This document shows positions 1 through 9,522 of a stretch of DNA of 64,000 nucleotides, one piece after another. The stretch is from assembly GCF_900890425.1 (NCBI RefSeq), contig NZ_CAAHFG010000001.1:3472001-3536000 (forward strand), read 5' to 3'. Every line of letters starts with the position of its first letter. The stretch's first letter is position 1. The translations under genes were made by a program, and so were the position numbers. The stretch comes from Pontiella desulfatans (lineage in GTDB: Bacteria; Verrucomicrobiota; Kiritimatiellia; Kiritimatiellales; Pontiellaceae). Under the pieces are notes generated by a model. It was not told where the DNA came from. It saw nothing but the letters and a program-made list of their open reading frames with translations, and searched no databases.

Positions 1-1794
1 AGTGAGGGGCTGCGGGAGGGGTTTCTGAAGGCGCTGCTTGTACTCCTCCCCGGCAAACGCGGCAAAGTTGAGGGATTTCCCGGCATACTCTTTCGGCACC
101 AAAAACGACACATCAAGCGTTCCGGTTCCTTTAGCTTTAAGCACCTGCCGCTTAACCTTCTTTTGCCCGCTTTTCAGGGTTACATGGATTTTCTGCTCAC
201 CGAGCTTCGATGGAATCCTGTGAGTAATCTTGACCGTTACGGTACTTCCGGCAACCAGCTGTTTCGGAGCCTCAAGGGTCAGGTAGTTACCCGCCTCTTT
301 CGCGGGCACACGACCCGATGCTTGTTCCTTGGCAGAAGCCCACCCATAGCCTTGAGGAATTAACGGGGTGTCTCTCTTTTTACGGGGAGGAATCGGTTTC
401 CATTCCGGAAGAGTCTTTCTCCAGTTGCCAAACTCCTCGTCCATGCGTTTTACAACTTCAGGATGGGCATCTGACACGTCTTTGGTTTCTTTTGGATCCG
501 CGTTCAGGTCAAACAGTTGCCACTGATCCGTTTCAGATTTTCGATACAGGCGCCAGTCCTTCCAACGAACCGCCACCACATTACGGTGCGCCATGTCCGA
601 GGGATCGCAGTTGAGCTGGAAGAGAAACTCATGAGCGACGCCCGTTTTTTTTCCCTGTAGATGCGGAATCATATTCACACCGTCTAGATTCCCGGGCACG
701 GGGTGTCCCGAAACAACAGCAAACGTGGAAAAGAAGTCAAAACTGCTGTTCAGTCCGTCATACCGCTTACCTGCAGGGATCACTCCGGGATAGGAATAGA
801 TACAGGGAACCCGCACCCAGCCAACCTGCTGCGTTCCGCCATGTTTACCCCCGGCATAGGGCGTTGAAGAACCACCTTCATCCAGATTTGCGCCGTTGTC
901 GCTGGCAAACACGATCAGTGTGTTCTCCCGTAATCCATATTCATCCAGCACCTTGAGCAGTTTCCCAACCTGATCATCCACCGACACAATAGCGCCGGCC
1001 AAAAACCGCCGCACGCCCTTGGCGGTCGTGCGGTTGATATAGGATTCCGGCGCCTCCATGCTTGGCGAATGAACCGCGTTCGGCGAGAAGTAGAGGAAGA
1101 ACGGCTCATCCTTATGACGCTTGACGAAGTCAACCATCATATCGCCATCATAATCCGTCAGCCACTGGTCTTTGCCGTCCGGAGTTTTTACAAAAAAACG
1201 GGAACTTTGCTTATATTTTTTAAGCAGGGCCTTCGTATTCTTCACACCATGCTTAACCATCCGCTCTTCCAACGCCTTCAGCTCATCCGGCGAATATTTC
1301 TTCATCGGCGCATTTTTTCGGGTTTCATCGAATCCTACGGACAGGGGGCCCTGAGTGCTGTCACCCAGATCCCATTTGCCGATTTGCCCGGTCGCGTATC
1401 CTGCATCCGACATAAATTGCGCCATGGTCGGCCGGTCGGAGGGCAGCGGCTGGCCGCGTGCCATGCCGAACTTGCCGGAACGCTGGGCATACTCCCCCAT
1501 CATCAGGGCATGACGGCTGGGACTGCAGGGCGCACTGGCCACATGGAACGAGGTGCAAACCACCCCCGTCTCCGCCAGCTTATCAATGTTCGGTGTTGGA
1601 ATGTCTTTGCAGCCGTAAGGCCCGATATCGCCATATCCCAAATCATCAATAAAGAGCAGAACAACATTCGGCTTATTCCCGAACGCACCTTGCCCGGCCG
1701 CCATGGCGGCAGGCACAAAAGAAGCCGCGATGCCCGCCCCGCAGAGCAGAGCAACCCTCTTTAACGATTTCGCGCATTTCAGCCTGTTTTTCAT
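1..1794 (-). CDS. Type I sulfatase, 3' end beyond window
   Basis: Secreted formylglycine-dependent sulfatase acting on a sulfated glycan; the exact substrate cannot be read. The frame is open from the ATG at 1794 to base 1 (598 codons, no stop), so the C-terminus is missing. A signal peptide covers about residues 1-33 (VALLCGAGIAAS core). The metal-binding DD lies at 50-51 and the maturation motif CSPSR starts at Cys90, so this is a Cys-type sulfatase. A mid-protein FASDNG motif and the LFDLNADPKE motif near the end of the catalytic domain follow. A further ~100-residue beta-rich tail (from about residue 500) continues past the edge. The signal peptide is nearly identical to that of the next gene upstream (1812-3272), although the catalytic domains differ clearly. 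It is the last visible gene of a minus-strand run. Confidence 0.93.
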   Translation of the reverse strand, partial: MKNRLKCAKSLKRVALLCGAGIAASFVPAAMAAGQGAFGNKPNVVLLFIDDLGYGDIGPYGCKDIPTPNIDKLAETGVVCTSFHVASAPCSPSRHALMMGEYAQRSGKFGMARGQPLPSDRPTMAQFMSDAGYATGQIGKWDLGDSTQGPLSVGFDETRKNAPMKKYSPDELKALEERMVKHGVKNTKALLKKYKQSSRFFVKTPDGKDQWLTDYDGDMMVDFVKRHKDEPFFLYFSPNAVHSPSMEAPESYINRTTAKGVRRFLAGAIVSVDDQVGKLLKVLDEYGLRENTLIVFASDNGANLDEGGSSTPYAGGKHGGTQQVGWVRVPCIYSYPGVIPAGKRYDGLNSSFDFFSTFAVVSGHPVPGNLDGVNMIPHLQGKKTGVAHEFLFQLNCDPSDMAHRNVVAVRWKDWRLYRKSETDQWQLFDLNADPKETKDVSDAHPEVVKRMDEEFGNWRKTLPEWKPIPPRKKRDTPLIPQGYGWASAKEQASGRVPAKEAGNYLTLEAPKQLVAGSTVTVKITHRIPSKLGEQKIHVTLKSGQKKVKRQVLKAKGTGTLDVSFLVPKEYAGKSLNFAAFAGEEYKQRLQKPLPQPLT

Positions 1795-1811
1795 CTTATA
1801 AACTTCCAGTT

Positions 1812-3272
1812 TTAGTGGTTTAAATTTTTCTTTTTCTTACCACCAGCCTTGGATTCCGATGCCCCTTTCGGATAGATTGAGATCTCCCATTGCTTGAGCG
1901 TTTTAAAATATTTTCCGGCGACCTCCGGATAGGCACCGGCCAAATCGTTCGACTCCGAGAGGTCTTCGTTCAAGTTGTAGAGGCGGACGGTATCCCCCTG
2001 AAGATGCGCCTTCCACTGCCGGTCGCGCAATGCGAGCCATCTGGAATTATCGCTCCACAAGAGCGTTTTCTCCCGAACTTGCGGGGTACCAAGCCATGCC
2101 GCGCTAAGATCTTCGCCATCAATGTCATCCGGAGCAGCCACACCTACCAGCTCGGCAAGCGTGGGCATCAAATCAACGCCGCAAAACAGCGTATCACGGT
2201 CAATACCGGGTTTAATTTTCGCAGGCCAACGTATGAAAAACGGAACATGAATGCCCCCGTCATGCAAAGCGAATTTTCGATCCCGATAGGGTCCGGCGGA
2301 GCCGACACAGTTCATCAGGGCCGGATCTTTCTTAAACCGAGGGACAATCTGGTCCCAATCCCCAATTTTCAAAACCGGCGCCGGACCGTTGTCGCTTGTG
2401 AAAATCACGATCGTATTTTCCTCAAGCCCAAGTTCAGCGAGGCTGTCGAGCAGACGGCCAATCTCTTTATCGACGGCGGTCACATCCGCACAATAAGCGC
2501 GCATGGCCTTCTGCACATTTCCATGCTTGGCAATAAACTCTAGAAATTCGCGCTGCAGCGGATATTCGAAATCATCAATCGACACCTCAAGATCCTTATA
2601 AACCGCCTTTTGTTCGGGGGTGGGCTTCAAAACGGCGTGGGTGTTATGCACCCAGAGGTTGATAAAAAAGGGCTGATTCTTTTTTCGCGTCATAAAATCG
2701 ATAGAGAGATCCACATAGCGGGCCGCCGTTCTTTCGCGATGATGCTTTTGCTTCATCTCTTTGTCCGTCCATACCGCCCCGGTGCTCTGCGTGCCAAAAT
2801 TCTCGTCGATACCATAGTCGGCGGGCGGCGGCGCACCCTTTTTGTGACCCATGTGCCACTTTCCGAAGTGGGCGGTGGCATAGCCCGCCTCTTTCAACAT
2901 GCTCGTCAGCGTGGGCCGATCTGCGGGAAGCACCCATTTGTTTGCATTAAACTCCCGGGCCGGATAGACCCCGTTCATAAAGGCCGCCCGACTGGGCGAG
3001 CACCAGGCCGCAGCGGTATACGCCTGTTCCAGCTGGAGCCCTTCGTTCGCCAACCGATCGATGTTGGGTGACTCAACATAGGGATGCCCCATCACCCCCA
3101 GATCGCCATAACCCAAATCATCCGTCAGAATAAAAATAACATTCGGTTTGTTCAGGGATGCCCCTTGTCCAGCCGCCACAGCGGCAGGCACGGAAGAAGC
3201 CGCGATGCCCGCCCCGCAAAGCAGAGCAACGCCCTTTAATAATGTCGCGCATTTCAGTCTGTTTGTTCTCAT
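1812..3272 (-). CDS. Type I sulfatase (tandem copy with 3286-4692)
   Basis: Predicted secreted sulfatase of 486 residues. Signal peptide about 1-34, metal-ligand DD at 51-52, maturation motif CSPSR at Cys91, GKWHMGH around 140, FTSDNG in the middle, and a lysine-rich end (GGKKKKN). From residue ~42 onward it is a close paralogue of the adjacent 3286-4692 product. The first ~40 residues instead match the signal region of the sulfatase at 1-1794, so the gene looks like a recombinant. The gap to the upstream gene is 13 bp and to the downstream gene 17 bp, which suggests one transcript. Sulfatase family membership is certain; substrate is unknown. Confidence 0.95.
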   Translation of the reverse strand: MRTNRLKCATLLKGVALLCGAGIAASSVPAAVAAGQGASLNKPNVIFILTDDLGYGDLGVMGHPYVESPNIDRLANEGLQLEQAYTAAAWCSPSRAAFMNGVYPAREFNANKWVLPADRPTLTSMLKEAGYATAHFGKWHMGHKKGAPPPADYGIDENFGTQSTGAVWTDKEMKQKHHRERTAARYVDLSIDFMTRKKNQPFFINLWVHNTHAVLKPTPEQKAVYKDLEVSIDDFEYPLQREFLEFIAKHGNVQKAMRAYCADVTAVDKEIGRLLDSLAELGLEENTIVIFTSDNGPAPVLKIGDWDQIVPRFKKDPALMNCVGSAGPYRDRKFALHDGGIHVPFFIRWPAKIKPGIDRDTLFCGVDLMPTLAELVGVAAPDDIDGEDLSAAWLGTPQVREKTLLWSDNSRWLALRDRQWKAHLQGDTVRLYNLNEDLSESNDLAGAYPEVAGKYFKTLKQWEISIYPKGASESKAGGKKKKNLNH

Positions 3273-3285
3273 ATCAACGCCCTGC

Positions 3286-4692
3286 TTAGTGTTTTAAATT
3301 TTTCTTTTTCTTACCACCCGCTTTGGATTTCGATGCCCCATTCGGATAAATCGAGGCCTCCCATTGCTTAAGCGTTTTAAAATATTTCGCGGCAACCTCC
3401 GGGTAGGCACCGGCCAGATCGTTCGACTCCGAGAGATCTTCGTCCAGGTTGTAGAGACGAATCGTACCCCTCTGAAGATGCGCCTTCCACTGCCGGTCGC
3501 GCAATGCGAGCCATGCGGAAGTATCGCTCCACAAGAGCATTTCCTTCCGGGCTTGCGGCGCGCCGAGCCATGCCTCACCAAGATTTTCACCATCCATTCC
3601 CGCCGGAGCAGCCGCACCGACCAGTCCGGCAAGCGTGGGCATCAAATCAACGCCGCAAAATACCGTGTCGCGATCAATGCCGGGTTTGATTTTCGCGGGC
3701 CAGCGAATGAAAAACGGGACGTGAATCCCCCCGTCATGCAATGCGATTTTTCGATCCCGATAGGGTCCGGCGGAGCCGACACTGTTCATCAAGTTCGGAC
3801 TTTTCTTAAACCGCGGAACAATCTGGTCCCAGTGCCCAACATTCAATAACGGAGCCGGGCCATTATCGCTCGTAAAAACCACGATCGTATTGTCCTCAAG
3901 CCCAAGCTCAGCAAGGCTGTCGAGCAGACGGCCAATCTCGTTATCGAGCGCGGTCACATCGGCACAAAAAGCGCGCATGGCTTTCTGCACATTTCCATGC
4001 TTGCCAACAAACTCCAGAAACTCACGCTGCAGCGGATATTCAAAATCATCGATCGACACCTCCAGGTCCTTATAGACCGCCAATTGTTCGGGGGTTGGAT
4101 TCACAACGGCGTGGGTGTTATGCACCCAGAGGTTGATGAAAAAAGGCTGGTCCTTTTTCCGCGTCATAAAATCGATGGAGAGATCCACATAACGCACCGC
4201 CGTTTTTTCGCGGTGATGCTTTTGCTTCATCTCCTTGTCCGTCCATCCCGGCCCGCTACTGTACTTCGTAAAACTCTCGTCAATTCCGTACTCTACAGGC
4301 GGTGGCGCACCCTCACCGTGACCCATGTGCCATTTCCCGAAGTGGGCGGTAGCATAGCCCGCCTCTTTCAGCATGCTCGTCAGCGTGGGCCGATCCGCGG
4401 AAAGCACCCTGGTCTTATTAAATTCCCGTGCCGGATAGACCCCGTTCATAAACGCCGCCCGACTGGGCGAGCACCAAGCCGCAGCAGTATACGCCTGTTC
4501 CAGTTGGAGACCTTCGTTTGCCAACCGGTCGATGTTGGGTGACTCAACATAGGGATGCCCCATCACCCCCAGATCGCCATAACCTAAATCATCCGTCAGA
4601 ATGAAAATAATATTCGGCTTTCCCGCAAATGCACCGCAAACAAATGCGCATGCAGACAGTACTACAAGATTCTGCAACCCATGTTTTTTCAT
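3286..4692 (-). CDS. Type I sulfatase
   Basis: 468-residue sulfatase with its own signal peptide (about 1-23, LVVLSACAFVCGAFA), DD at 34-35 and CSPSR at Cys74. The body is nearly the same as the 1812-3272 product, including the GGKKKKN tail. This is a recent tandem duplication with divergence concentrated in the signal peptide and a short region after GHPYVESPN. A GGAG ribosome-binding site lies 9 bases before the ATG. A LacI-type operator sits 79-92 bp upstream (4771-4784), so the three-sulfatase block may start its own transcript here. Confidence 0.95.
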   Translation of the reverse strand: MKKHGLQNLVVLSACAFVCGAFAGKPNIIFILTDDLGYGDLGVMGHPYVESPNIDRLANEGLQLEQAYTAAAWCSPSRAAFMNGVYPAREFNKTRVLSADRPTLTSMLKEAGYATAHFGKWHMGHGEGAPPPVEYGIDESFTKYSSGPGWTDKEMKQKHHREKTAVRYVDLSIDFMTRKKDQPFFINLWVHNTHAVVNPTPEQLAVYKDLEVSIDDFEYPLQREFLEFVGKHGNVQKAMRAFCADVTALDNEIGRLLDSLAELGLEDNTIVVFTSDNGPAPLLNVGHWDQIVPRFKKSPNLMNSVGSAGPYRDRKIALHDGGIHVPFFIRWPAKIKPGIDRDTVFCGVDLMPTLAGLVGAAAPAGMDGENLGEAWLGAPQARKEMLLWSDTSAWLALRDRQWKAHLQRGTIRLYNLDEDLSESNDLAGAYPEVAAKYFKTLKQWEASIYPNGASKSKAGGKKKKNLKH

Positions 4693-4770
4693 CTTATTAC
4701 TCCGTTCTATCCATCAAAATTATAACCACTTCGTACAAAAGGAAACTTTTCACCAAACCGGCACCTTGTA

Positions 4771-4784
4771 TATAAACGTTTACC
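4771..4784. promoter_or_regulatory. LacI-type operator candidate
   Basis: TATAAACGTTTACC has a near-perfect dyad around the CG centre typical of LacI/PurR-family operators (consensus TGTAAACGTTTACA). It lies in the 150-bp gap upstream of the sulfatase at 3286-4692. Similar sites sit beside the lacI gene, the HAD gene and the GH130/symporter gap. Confidence 0.5.
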
Positions 4785-4842
4785 TCCGCTTATCTGCCCC
4801 ACGCTCGTTCGATTAAAATGCGAGGATTTCAAGGAACTCTGT

Positions 4843-6810
4843 TTACTTGCTTCGACTGATTTCAAAACGCTCCAGCGTTCCCTGGAAACTCTCGGGCGTA
4901 GAGTGTGTGTTGGGCCAAACCGAATCAATACGCCCGAAGCGAACCTTCTGCAGGCCCGAACCCCAATGGGAAATCGTATTAATCCGTTGATCTTCCGCCT
5001 CTTTGCGCCCGTCAACCTCCAGCGTGAAAACCCTTGTGGCATTGCTGTAGGTAATGCGGGCGTTAACCGTTCGGTTTAAAACCGGTTTGGATGATTCAAG
5101 AATATACTTTCCATAAGCCTGAGCCATCACCAACTGCAGCCGCCCGCCTTCAATGCAAATGACATATCCTAAGTGCGAGCTTTTCTGTGAAGCAATCACG
5201 CCATCGGCGGTTGCCTTAAACTTCAGATCGATTTCATAGGTTCCCCAGCGCATATCCAGCTCTTTGTTTTTCTGGAAATCGAACGTCGTCTCGGCCTTGA
5301 ACTGTCGGGGCTTCGGCAAGCTGTAAAGTTTGCCGATTTTCCCGCCGCCCCAGCGCCCCGGATGCGGATCGGGAACATCGGCGCGATAAGCAAACTCAGA
5401 TTTCAGCTCGTCCAGGCGACGAAACATTGATTTCTGAATGGGCGCCATTTCAGGATGGTCGATCAAGTTGTTCATTTCATAGGGATCGCGCTTCAGATCA
5501 TAGAGTTCGTTTTTATCCTCCGGGCGACCCGGGTAGACAGACAGCAAATAGTCTTTACTGCGAACGGCGGTAATCCGCGGAAGGTGCGGTTGAAGATCCT
5601 GATGGTAGGTGTAAAGAAAATCATCGCGCCAACCGTTGGCATCGCCTTTAAACAGGGGCAGGATCGATTCGCCCTGCATGGCCGCCGGTTTGCTGATACC
5701 AGCCAGCTCCAACAGCGTGGGCGCCAGGTCGATGTTCAGAACCATTTCATCAATCGTACTGCCGGGCTTCACCAGCGTTGGATAGCGTACCAGGAACGGG
5801 ATGCGAATGGATTCGTTGTAAGCCACCCGTTTATCGGCCCGAGTATGCTCGCCGATAATAAAGCCGTTGTCGCCCGCATAAATCACAACGGTATTATCGA
5901 GTTCTCCCCGCTTTTCAAGCAGGTCAAGAATGCCGCCAATCCCCTCATCCACCGCAGAGAGAGAGCGCAGATAATTTTTATGCATCGGCGCACTGTGTCC
6001 TTCTGGATTCCAAGGTTTGGAAAAATCATAGTCATCAAACTTCCACATCTTTCCGTTCAGCATCGTGGCGCCGCGCCAGTGGACCGTCTGCCAAACGGGC
6101 TTATTCGACATGTCTTCTCCATAGCTGGCCGGCTTCGGAATTTTGGCTTTCGCATAGAGGTTTTTGTGTCGTACGGAAGGCAGGAACGGTGCATGAACCG
6201 CCTTGTGGGAAAGGTAAAGCATGTACGGTTTATCGCCGCGATCACTCTCGATAAACTCACGTGCATAGCGGTTGAGCACATCGGAAACATATCCCGGCTC
6301 GTAGACTTTTTTACCGTTCACCACAATGTCATTGCCGTTATATTTCCCCTGCCCCGAAAACGTTGCCCAGAAGTCCCAGCCGGGTCGCGCGTCGTTGCTA
6401 TGGTCCATATGCCATTTGCCAATATAGCCGGTTTCGTAGCCGGCTTTCTGGAGATAAGCGGCAAACGACGGGGTTTTGCGCCAGTCGCACTCACGCAAAT
6501 CTTCGTTGTTGTAAACCCCATGCTCGTGCGGATACATCCCCGTCAGAAAGCTCGCCCTCGACGGCGAGCACATCGCGAGCGTGACGAACGCATTTGCACA
6601 ATGGGCGCCCTCGCGGGCAAGCCGGTCCATATTAGGCGTTTTCAGAAACGGATAGGCTCCGGTAAATCCCATCGCATCCCACCGATGATCATCGGTGAGA
6701 ACAAACAAGATGTTGGGCTTTTTCTGTTCCGCCCATCCGGCCATTCCGCTCAACAACAGGCAGGCCAAAGCCCAACTGGCAACGAAACCATGTTTACATT
6801 TCATCATCAT
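4843..6810 (-). CDS. Type I sulfatase with C-terminal beta-sandwich module
   Basis: 655-residue secreted sulfatase. Signal peptide about 1-27, DD at 40-41, CSPSR at Cys81, GKWHMDHS around 130, YAGDNG mid-protein, and LYDLKRDPYE closing the catalytic domain. After ~510 comes a ~145-residue LamG/concanavalin-like module; the same type of tail ends the sulfatase at 63222-64000. Three consecutive ATGs (6810, 6807, 6804) follow AAGGAAGA, and the second or third has the better spacing. It lies 54 bp downstream of the beta-helix gene and is probably co-transcribed with it. The MMxxKxD-DHRWD-type N-terminus suggests the choline-sulfatase/heparan-sulfatase-like branch, but this is only resemblance. 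Confidence 0.94.
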   Translation of the reverse strand: MMMKCKHGFVASWALACLLLSGMAGWAEQKKPNILFVLTDDHRWDAMGFTGAYPFLKTPNMDRLAREGAHCANAFVTLAMCSPSRASFLTGMYPHEHGVYNNEDLRECDWRKTPSFAAYLQKAGYETGYIGKWHMDHSNDARPGWDFWATFSGQGKYNGNDIVVNGKKVYEPGYVSDVLNRYAREFIESDRGDKPYMLYLSHKAVHAPFLPSVRHKNLYAKAKIPKPASYGEDMSNKPVWQTVHWRGATMLNGKMWKFDDYDFSKPWNPEGHSAPMHKNYLRSLSAVDEGIGGILDLLEKRGELDNTVVIYAGDNGFIIGEHTRADKRVAYNESIRIPFLVRYPTLVKPGSTIDEMVLNIDLAPTLLELAGISKPAAMQGESILPLFKGDANGWRDDFLYTYHQDLQPHLPRITAVRSKDYLLSVYPGRPEDKNELYDLKRDPYEMNNLIDHPEMAPIQKSMFRRLDELKSEFAYRADVPDPHPGRWGGGKIGKLYSLPKPRQFKAETTFDFQKNKELDMRWGTYEIDLKFKATADGVIASQKSSHLGYVICIEGGRLQLVMAQAYGKYILESSKPVLNRTVNARITYSNATRVFTLEVDGRKEAEDQRINTISHWGSGLQKVRFGRIDSVWPNTHSTPESFQGTLERFEISRSK

Positions 6811-6864
6811 TCTTCTTTCCTTAGCGATGCATCCTTTTTGAATGTCGAACCGCAGCCGCCTTCC

Positions 6865-9522
6865 CTATTTTCGCATTGGCCCCACACGCGCCTCAAAGCA
6901 CCCGGTTTCATCATCAGACGAAACGGTATGCCCAAGCAGGCGCGTGTCTTTCGCCTCTTCGGTCAAATTGACATGAGGCAGCAGCTCGCGCACGCCCCTG
7001 CCCTTCAGCTGTTTCTTCTCCCGATAGTCCGGGCGGTCATAATGCCCGACGTCAAGTTGCACGTTGGATCCTTCAACAAAGATGGGGCCCGTACGGTTGT
7101 TAAACTGCTGAATCGTCACCTTTGCATCCCCCTTCAAATACGCGAAGTTCTTCGCGGTGGACCATGAAGCGGAGTTAAAGAATGAGACCTCCCCTTTGCA
7201 GGAATCCTCGACAACAATCCCGCCGTGCTGCACATACGTTTTTGGGGTTTGCTCCGAGTTGATAAATTCCACCCCCTTCTTTCCGACCGCCTGAATACGA
7301 AAGCCGTAAGCACCGAGGTCCGTACCATGCTGAACGACGCGCATATTGGGGCCTGAAACATGCCCGTCGTAATCATCTGCAGCGGTCGTTAAGCCGGCAT
7401 GAGAGCAATAGACAAAGGTTCCCATCACCTGCTCATCGGCAAGGTTTCCGAACTTATAGGCTTCCAGATTATCCATCTGCGTGGTCATCAACGATACATT
7501 GCGCCAGTCATTGGCGGGCACATCCAGATCATTCAACCGGGTCGGTGTCCAAATGGCATAATTGCAAACAAACTGCGAATCCTGGATCCAGCCTTTGTTT
7601 TTGGACTTGCTCACAAACAACCCGCGACGAATCGGAGATCCGGCCAGGTATTTGATGTGGTGTCCTTCGCTTGGGTTGGTCCAGAAATCAACACCCTGGT
7701 AGGGATTGCTCAACGTGACAAACATGAGCCAGCAGCCGGGACCCAGGTTGCGAATGGTCCAGGGATAGGGGGTGGAGCGATACCAATCCTGCTGTGGATA
7801 ATAAATTGTAATTCCCCGCATCCCGGATTCAGATTCCATTTGGATGAAAGGCGTCCCCTCCTCATAGCCGCGCCCGGCGAGCGGCAACAGCAGCGATCCT
7901 GGACTGGTGGTATGATGCGGCCCTTCATAAATACCGCGCAATTCCACCCCGGATGGAATCGTCAGGCCGCCTTCAAAATAAAAATCTCCAGCCGGCACAT
8001 ACACGGTTCCACCGCCATCTTTGCCCGCCTTGTCGAGCGCCTTCTGAAACGCTTCGGTATTATCATCCAGATCCGGCGACGCACCGAAATCAAGAACGGA
8101 ATAGAGCGCGCGGCGCTCCGGCTGGGGTTCCGGCGGAAAATTCATCGGTTCTATGTTGGGCTTCGCAAATTCCTGCTGCTCATGGTCAATCTCAACCACA
8201 CCCTTTTTCGCGTAATTCTGAATGCGCGGAGCGCCTTTGAAACGATTGGACAGGAGACTTCCCGAATAGACCTTTTTGTCCATACGAATATGAGTTTTCG
8301 GCTGCTTGAAATCACTGTTCACAACAGTCAACGCGCCGGCGGGCGCATAAACCGCCGCTGTCCCGGACCACGTCTCAAATGTACAGTTCACAAACGACGC
8401 ATACCCGCCGTCAATCAGCACCGCGGAATCGCTTTTGCTGGAAAATCTACAGCTGTTAAACTGCAACGCACTGTCGCCGCATTGTGATTTCAACACCGCA
8501 TGCTTCCGGCCTTCAAACGAACAGCCCGTGAAAGCGATTCCCATACTGATGACATTCTCCGCATTGAGCGCCACTTCGCAATCGCGGATATTCGCCCGAA
8601 ACAGCACGCCATTCGGGCCGTAGATCCCGTTCGGGTTTTTGTGACAGTAAATACCGTTTTTGCACCCCTCAACATTGATGTCATACATATAGGTCCAGTC
8701 ATGCCGGCCGATTGTCAAACCGGACGCGTTCTTCAACATATAATCCCGCAACGCCGATTTCTGCCTGTTGTTGAGCATCGTCTTCGCGCCTTTAAACTCT
8801 TCCCACCAGCGCGGGCTGACATGAATGTACGCCGTCCGGCCAATATCGGTCACAAAGTTACACGCAACCCCCACCTTGAGCGGCGACAGATAGAGATTTA
8901 TAAAATAATACTGTCCATTATTCCAGCTGGAGGTGGTAATGGCGCGGTAGGGATTCACAAACGTGCAGTTTTTCACCATAGGTGCCAATTCCATCCCGAC
9001 CTGGTTGACCACCTTTCGATCATAATCCTTTTCATCGTTCCCAACCGTCCAGGGATACGGCACCGGTTTAAGCGGATCCTGATTTGGATAATAAAACGTC
9101 AGTTCCCGCAGGCCGCTGTTCCGTTTCATGATAAACGCCGGCAGTGCCTTCTCATTCCCGTGGTCAGCCGTAATGTTTAAAATCGTCCCCTTCTCGCAAT
9201 TCTTCTCCGTCGGCTCAACCCAGTCCCCGCGAAGCGTCACGCTCTGGCGCAGAAGAATGCTCTGATCAATGGTGTAGTGCCCGGCGCTAAGAAAAATGAC
9301 GCCTCCGCCCTTTTTTGCCAGCTGATCAATCACCTTCTGAATGCGCGCGGAATCTCCGTCTGTTTTTGACGGCGTCGGCTCCATGGAGACATTCGCAATC
9401 ACATAATCTTCCGTCGGAAACATCGTTTCAACAAACGCTGCTTTTGACGCCCACAGGCTTTGCGCACTCATAGCGAGGACGATCAAAACCGCCCGGATCA
9501 TATTTTTTTTCGAGTTCATCAT
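6865..9522 (-). CDS. Secreted double beta-helix protein, pectate-lyase-3 type
   Basis: 885 residues with a signal peptide (AVLIVLAMSAQSLWA). Two pectate-lyase-3 style entries are seen. One is near 55-100 (DGDSARIQKVIDQLAKKGGG, then SVTLRGDW). The second is near 485-540 (LDFGASPDLDDNTEAFQKAL, then PSGVELRG). Each is followed by right-handed beta-helix repeats. Such folds occur in polysaccharide lyases, GH28-like hydrolases and epimerases; which activity applies cannot be told. The start at 9522 follows AAAGGAACGAAT and overlaps the GH2 gene by 95 bp in another frame. A paralogue of almost the same length is at 42613-45258. Expected location is extracytoplasmic, attacking the same glycan as the neighbouring sulfatases. 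Confidence 0.85.
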   Translation of the reverse strand: MMNSKKNMIRAVLIVLAMSAQSLWASKAAFVETMFPTEDYVIANVSMEPTPSKTDGDSARIQKVIDQLAKKGGGVIFLSAGHYTIDQSILLRQSVTLRGDWVEPTEKNCEKGTILNITADHGNEKALPAFIMKRNSGLRELTFYYPNQDPLKPVPYPWTVGNDEKDYDRKVVNQVGMELAPMVKNCTFVNPYRAITTSSWNNGQYYFINLYLSPLKVGVACNFVTDIGRTAYIHVSPRWWEEFKGAKTMLNNRQKSALRDYMLKNASGLTIGRHDWTYMYDINVEGCKNGIYCHKNPNGIYGPNGVLFRANIRDCEVALNAENVISMGIAFTGCSFEGRKHAVLKSQCGDSALQFNSCRFSSKSDSAVLIDGGYASFVNCTFETWSGTAAVYAPAGALTVVNSDFKQPKTHIRMDKKVYSGSLLSNRFKGAPRIQNYAKKGVVEIDHEQQEFAKPNIEPMNFPPEPQPERRALYSVLDFGASPDLDDNTEAFQKALDKAGKDGGGTVYVPAGDFYFEGGLTIPSGVELRGIYEGPHHTTSPGSLLLPLAGRGYEEGTPFIQMESESGMRGITIYYPQQDWYRSTPYPWTIRNLGPGCWLMFVTLSNPYQGVDFWTNPSEGHHIKYLAGSPIRRGLFVSKSKNKGWIQDSQFVCNYAIWTPTRLNDLDVPANDWRNVSLMTTQMDNLEAYKFGNLADEQVMGTFVYCSHAGLTTAADDYDGHVSGPNMRVVQHGTDLGAYGFRIQAVGKKGVEFINSEQTPKTYVQHGGIVVEDSCKGEVSFFNSASWSTAKNFAYLKGDAKVTIQQFNNRTGPIFVEGSNVQLDVGHYDRPDYREKKQLKGRGVRELLPHVNLTEEAKDTRLLGHTVSSDDETGCFEARVGPMRK

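Noticed and set aside
5455-7167. 570-codon plus-strand frame
   Set aside because: Antisense shadow of the sulfatase at 4843-6810 and of the beta-helix gene; its protein shows no motif.
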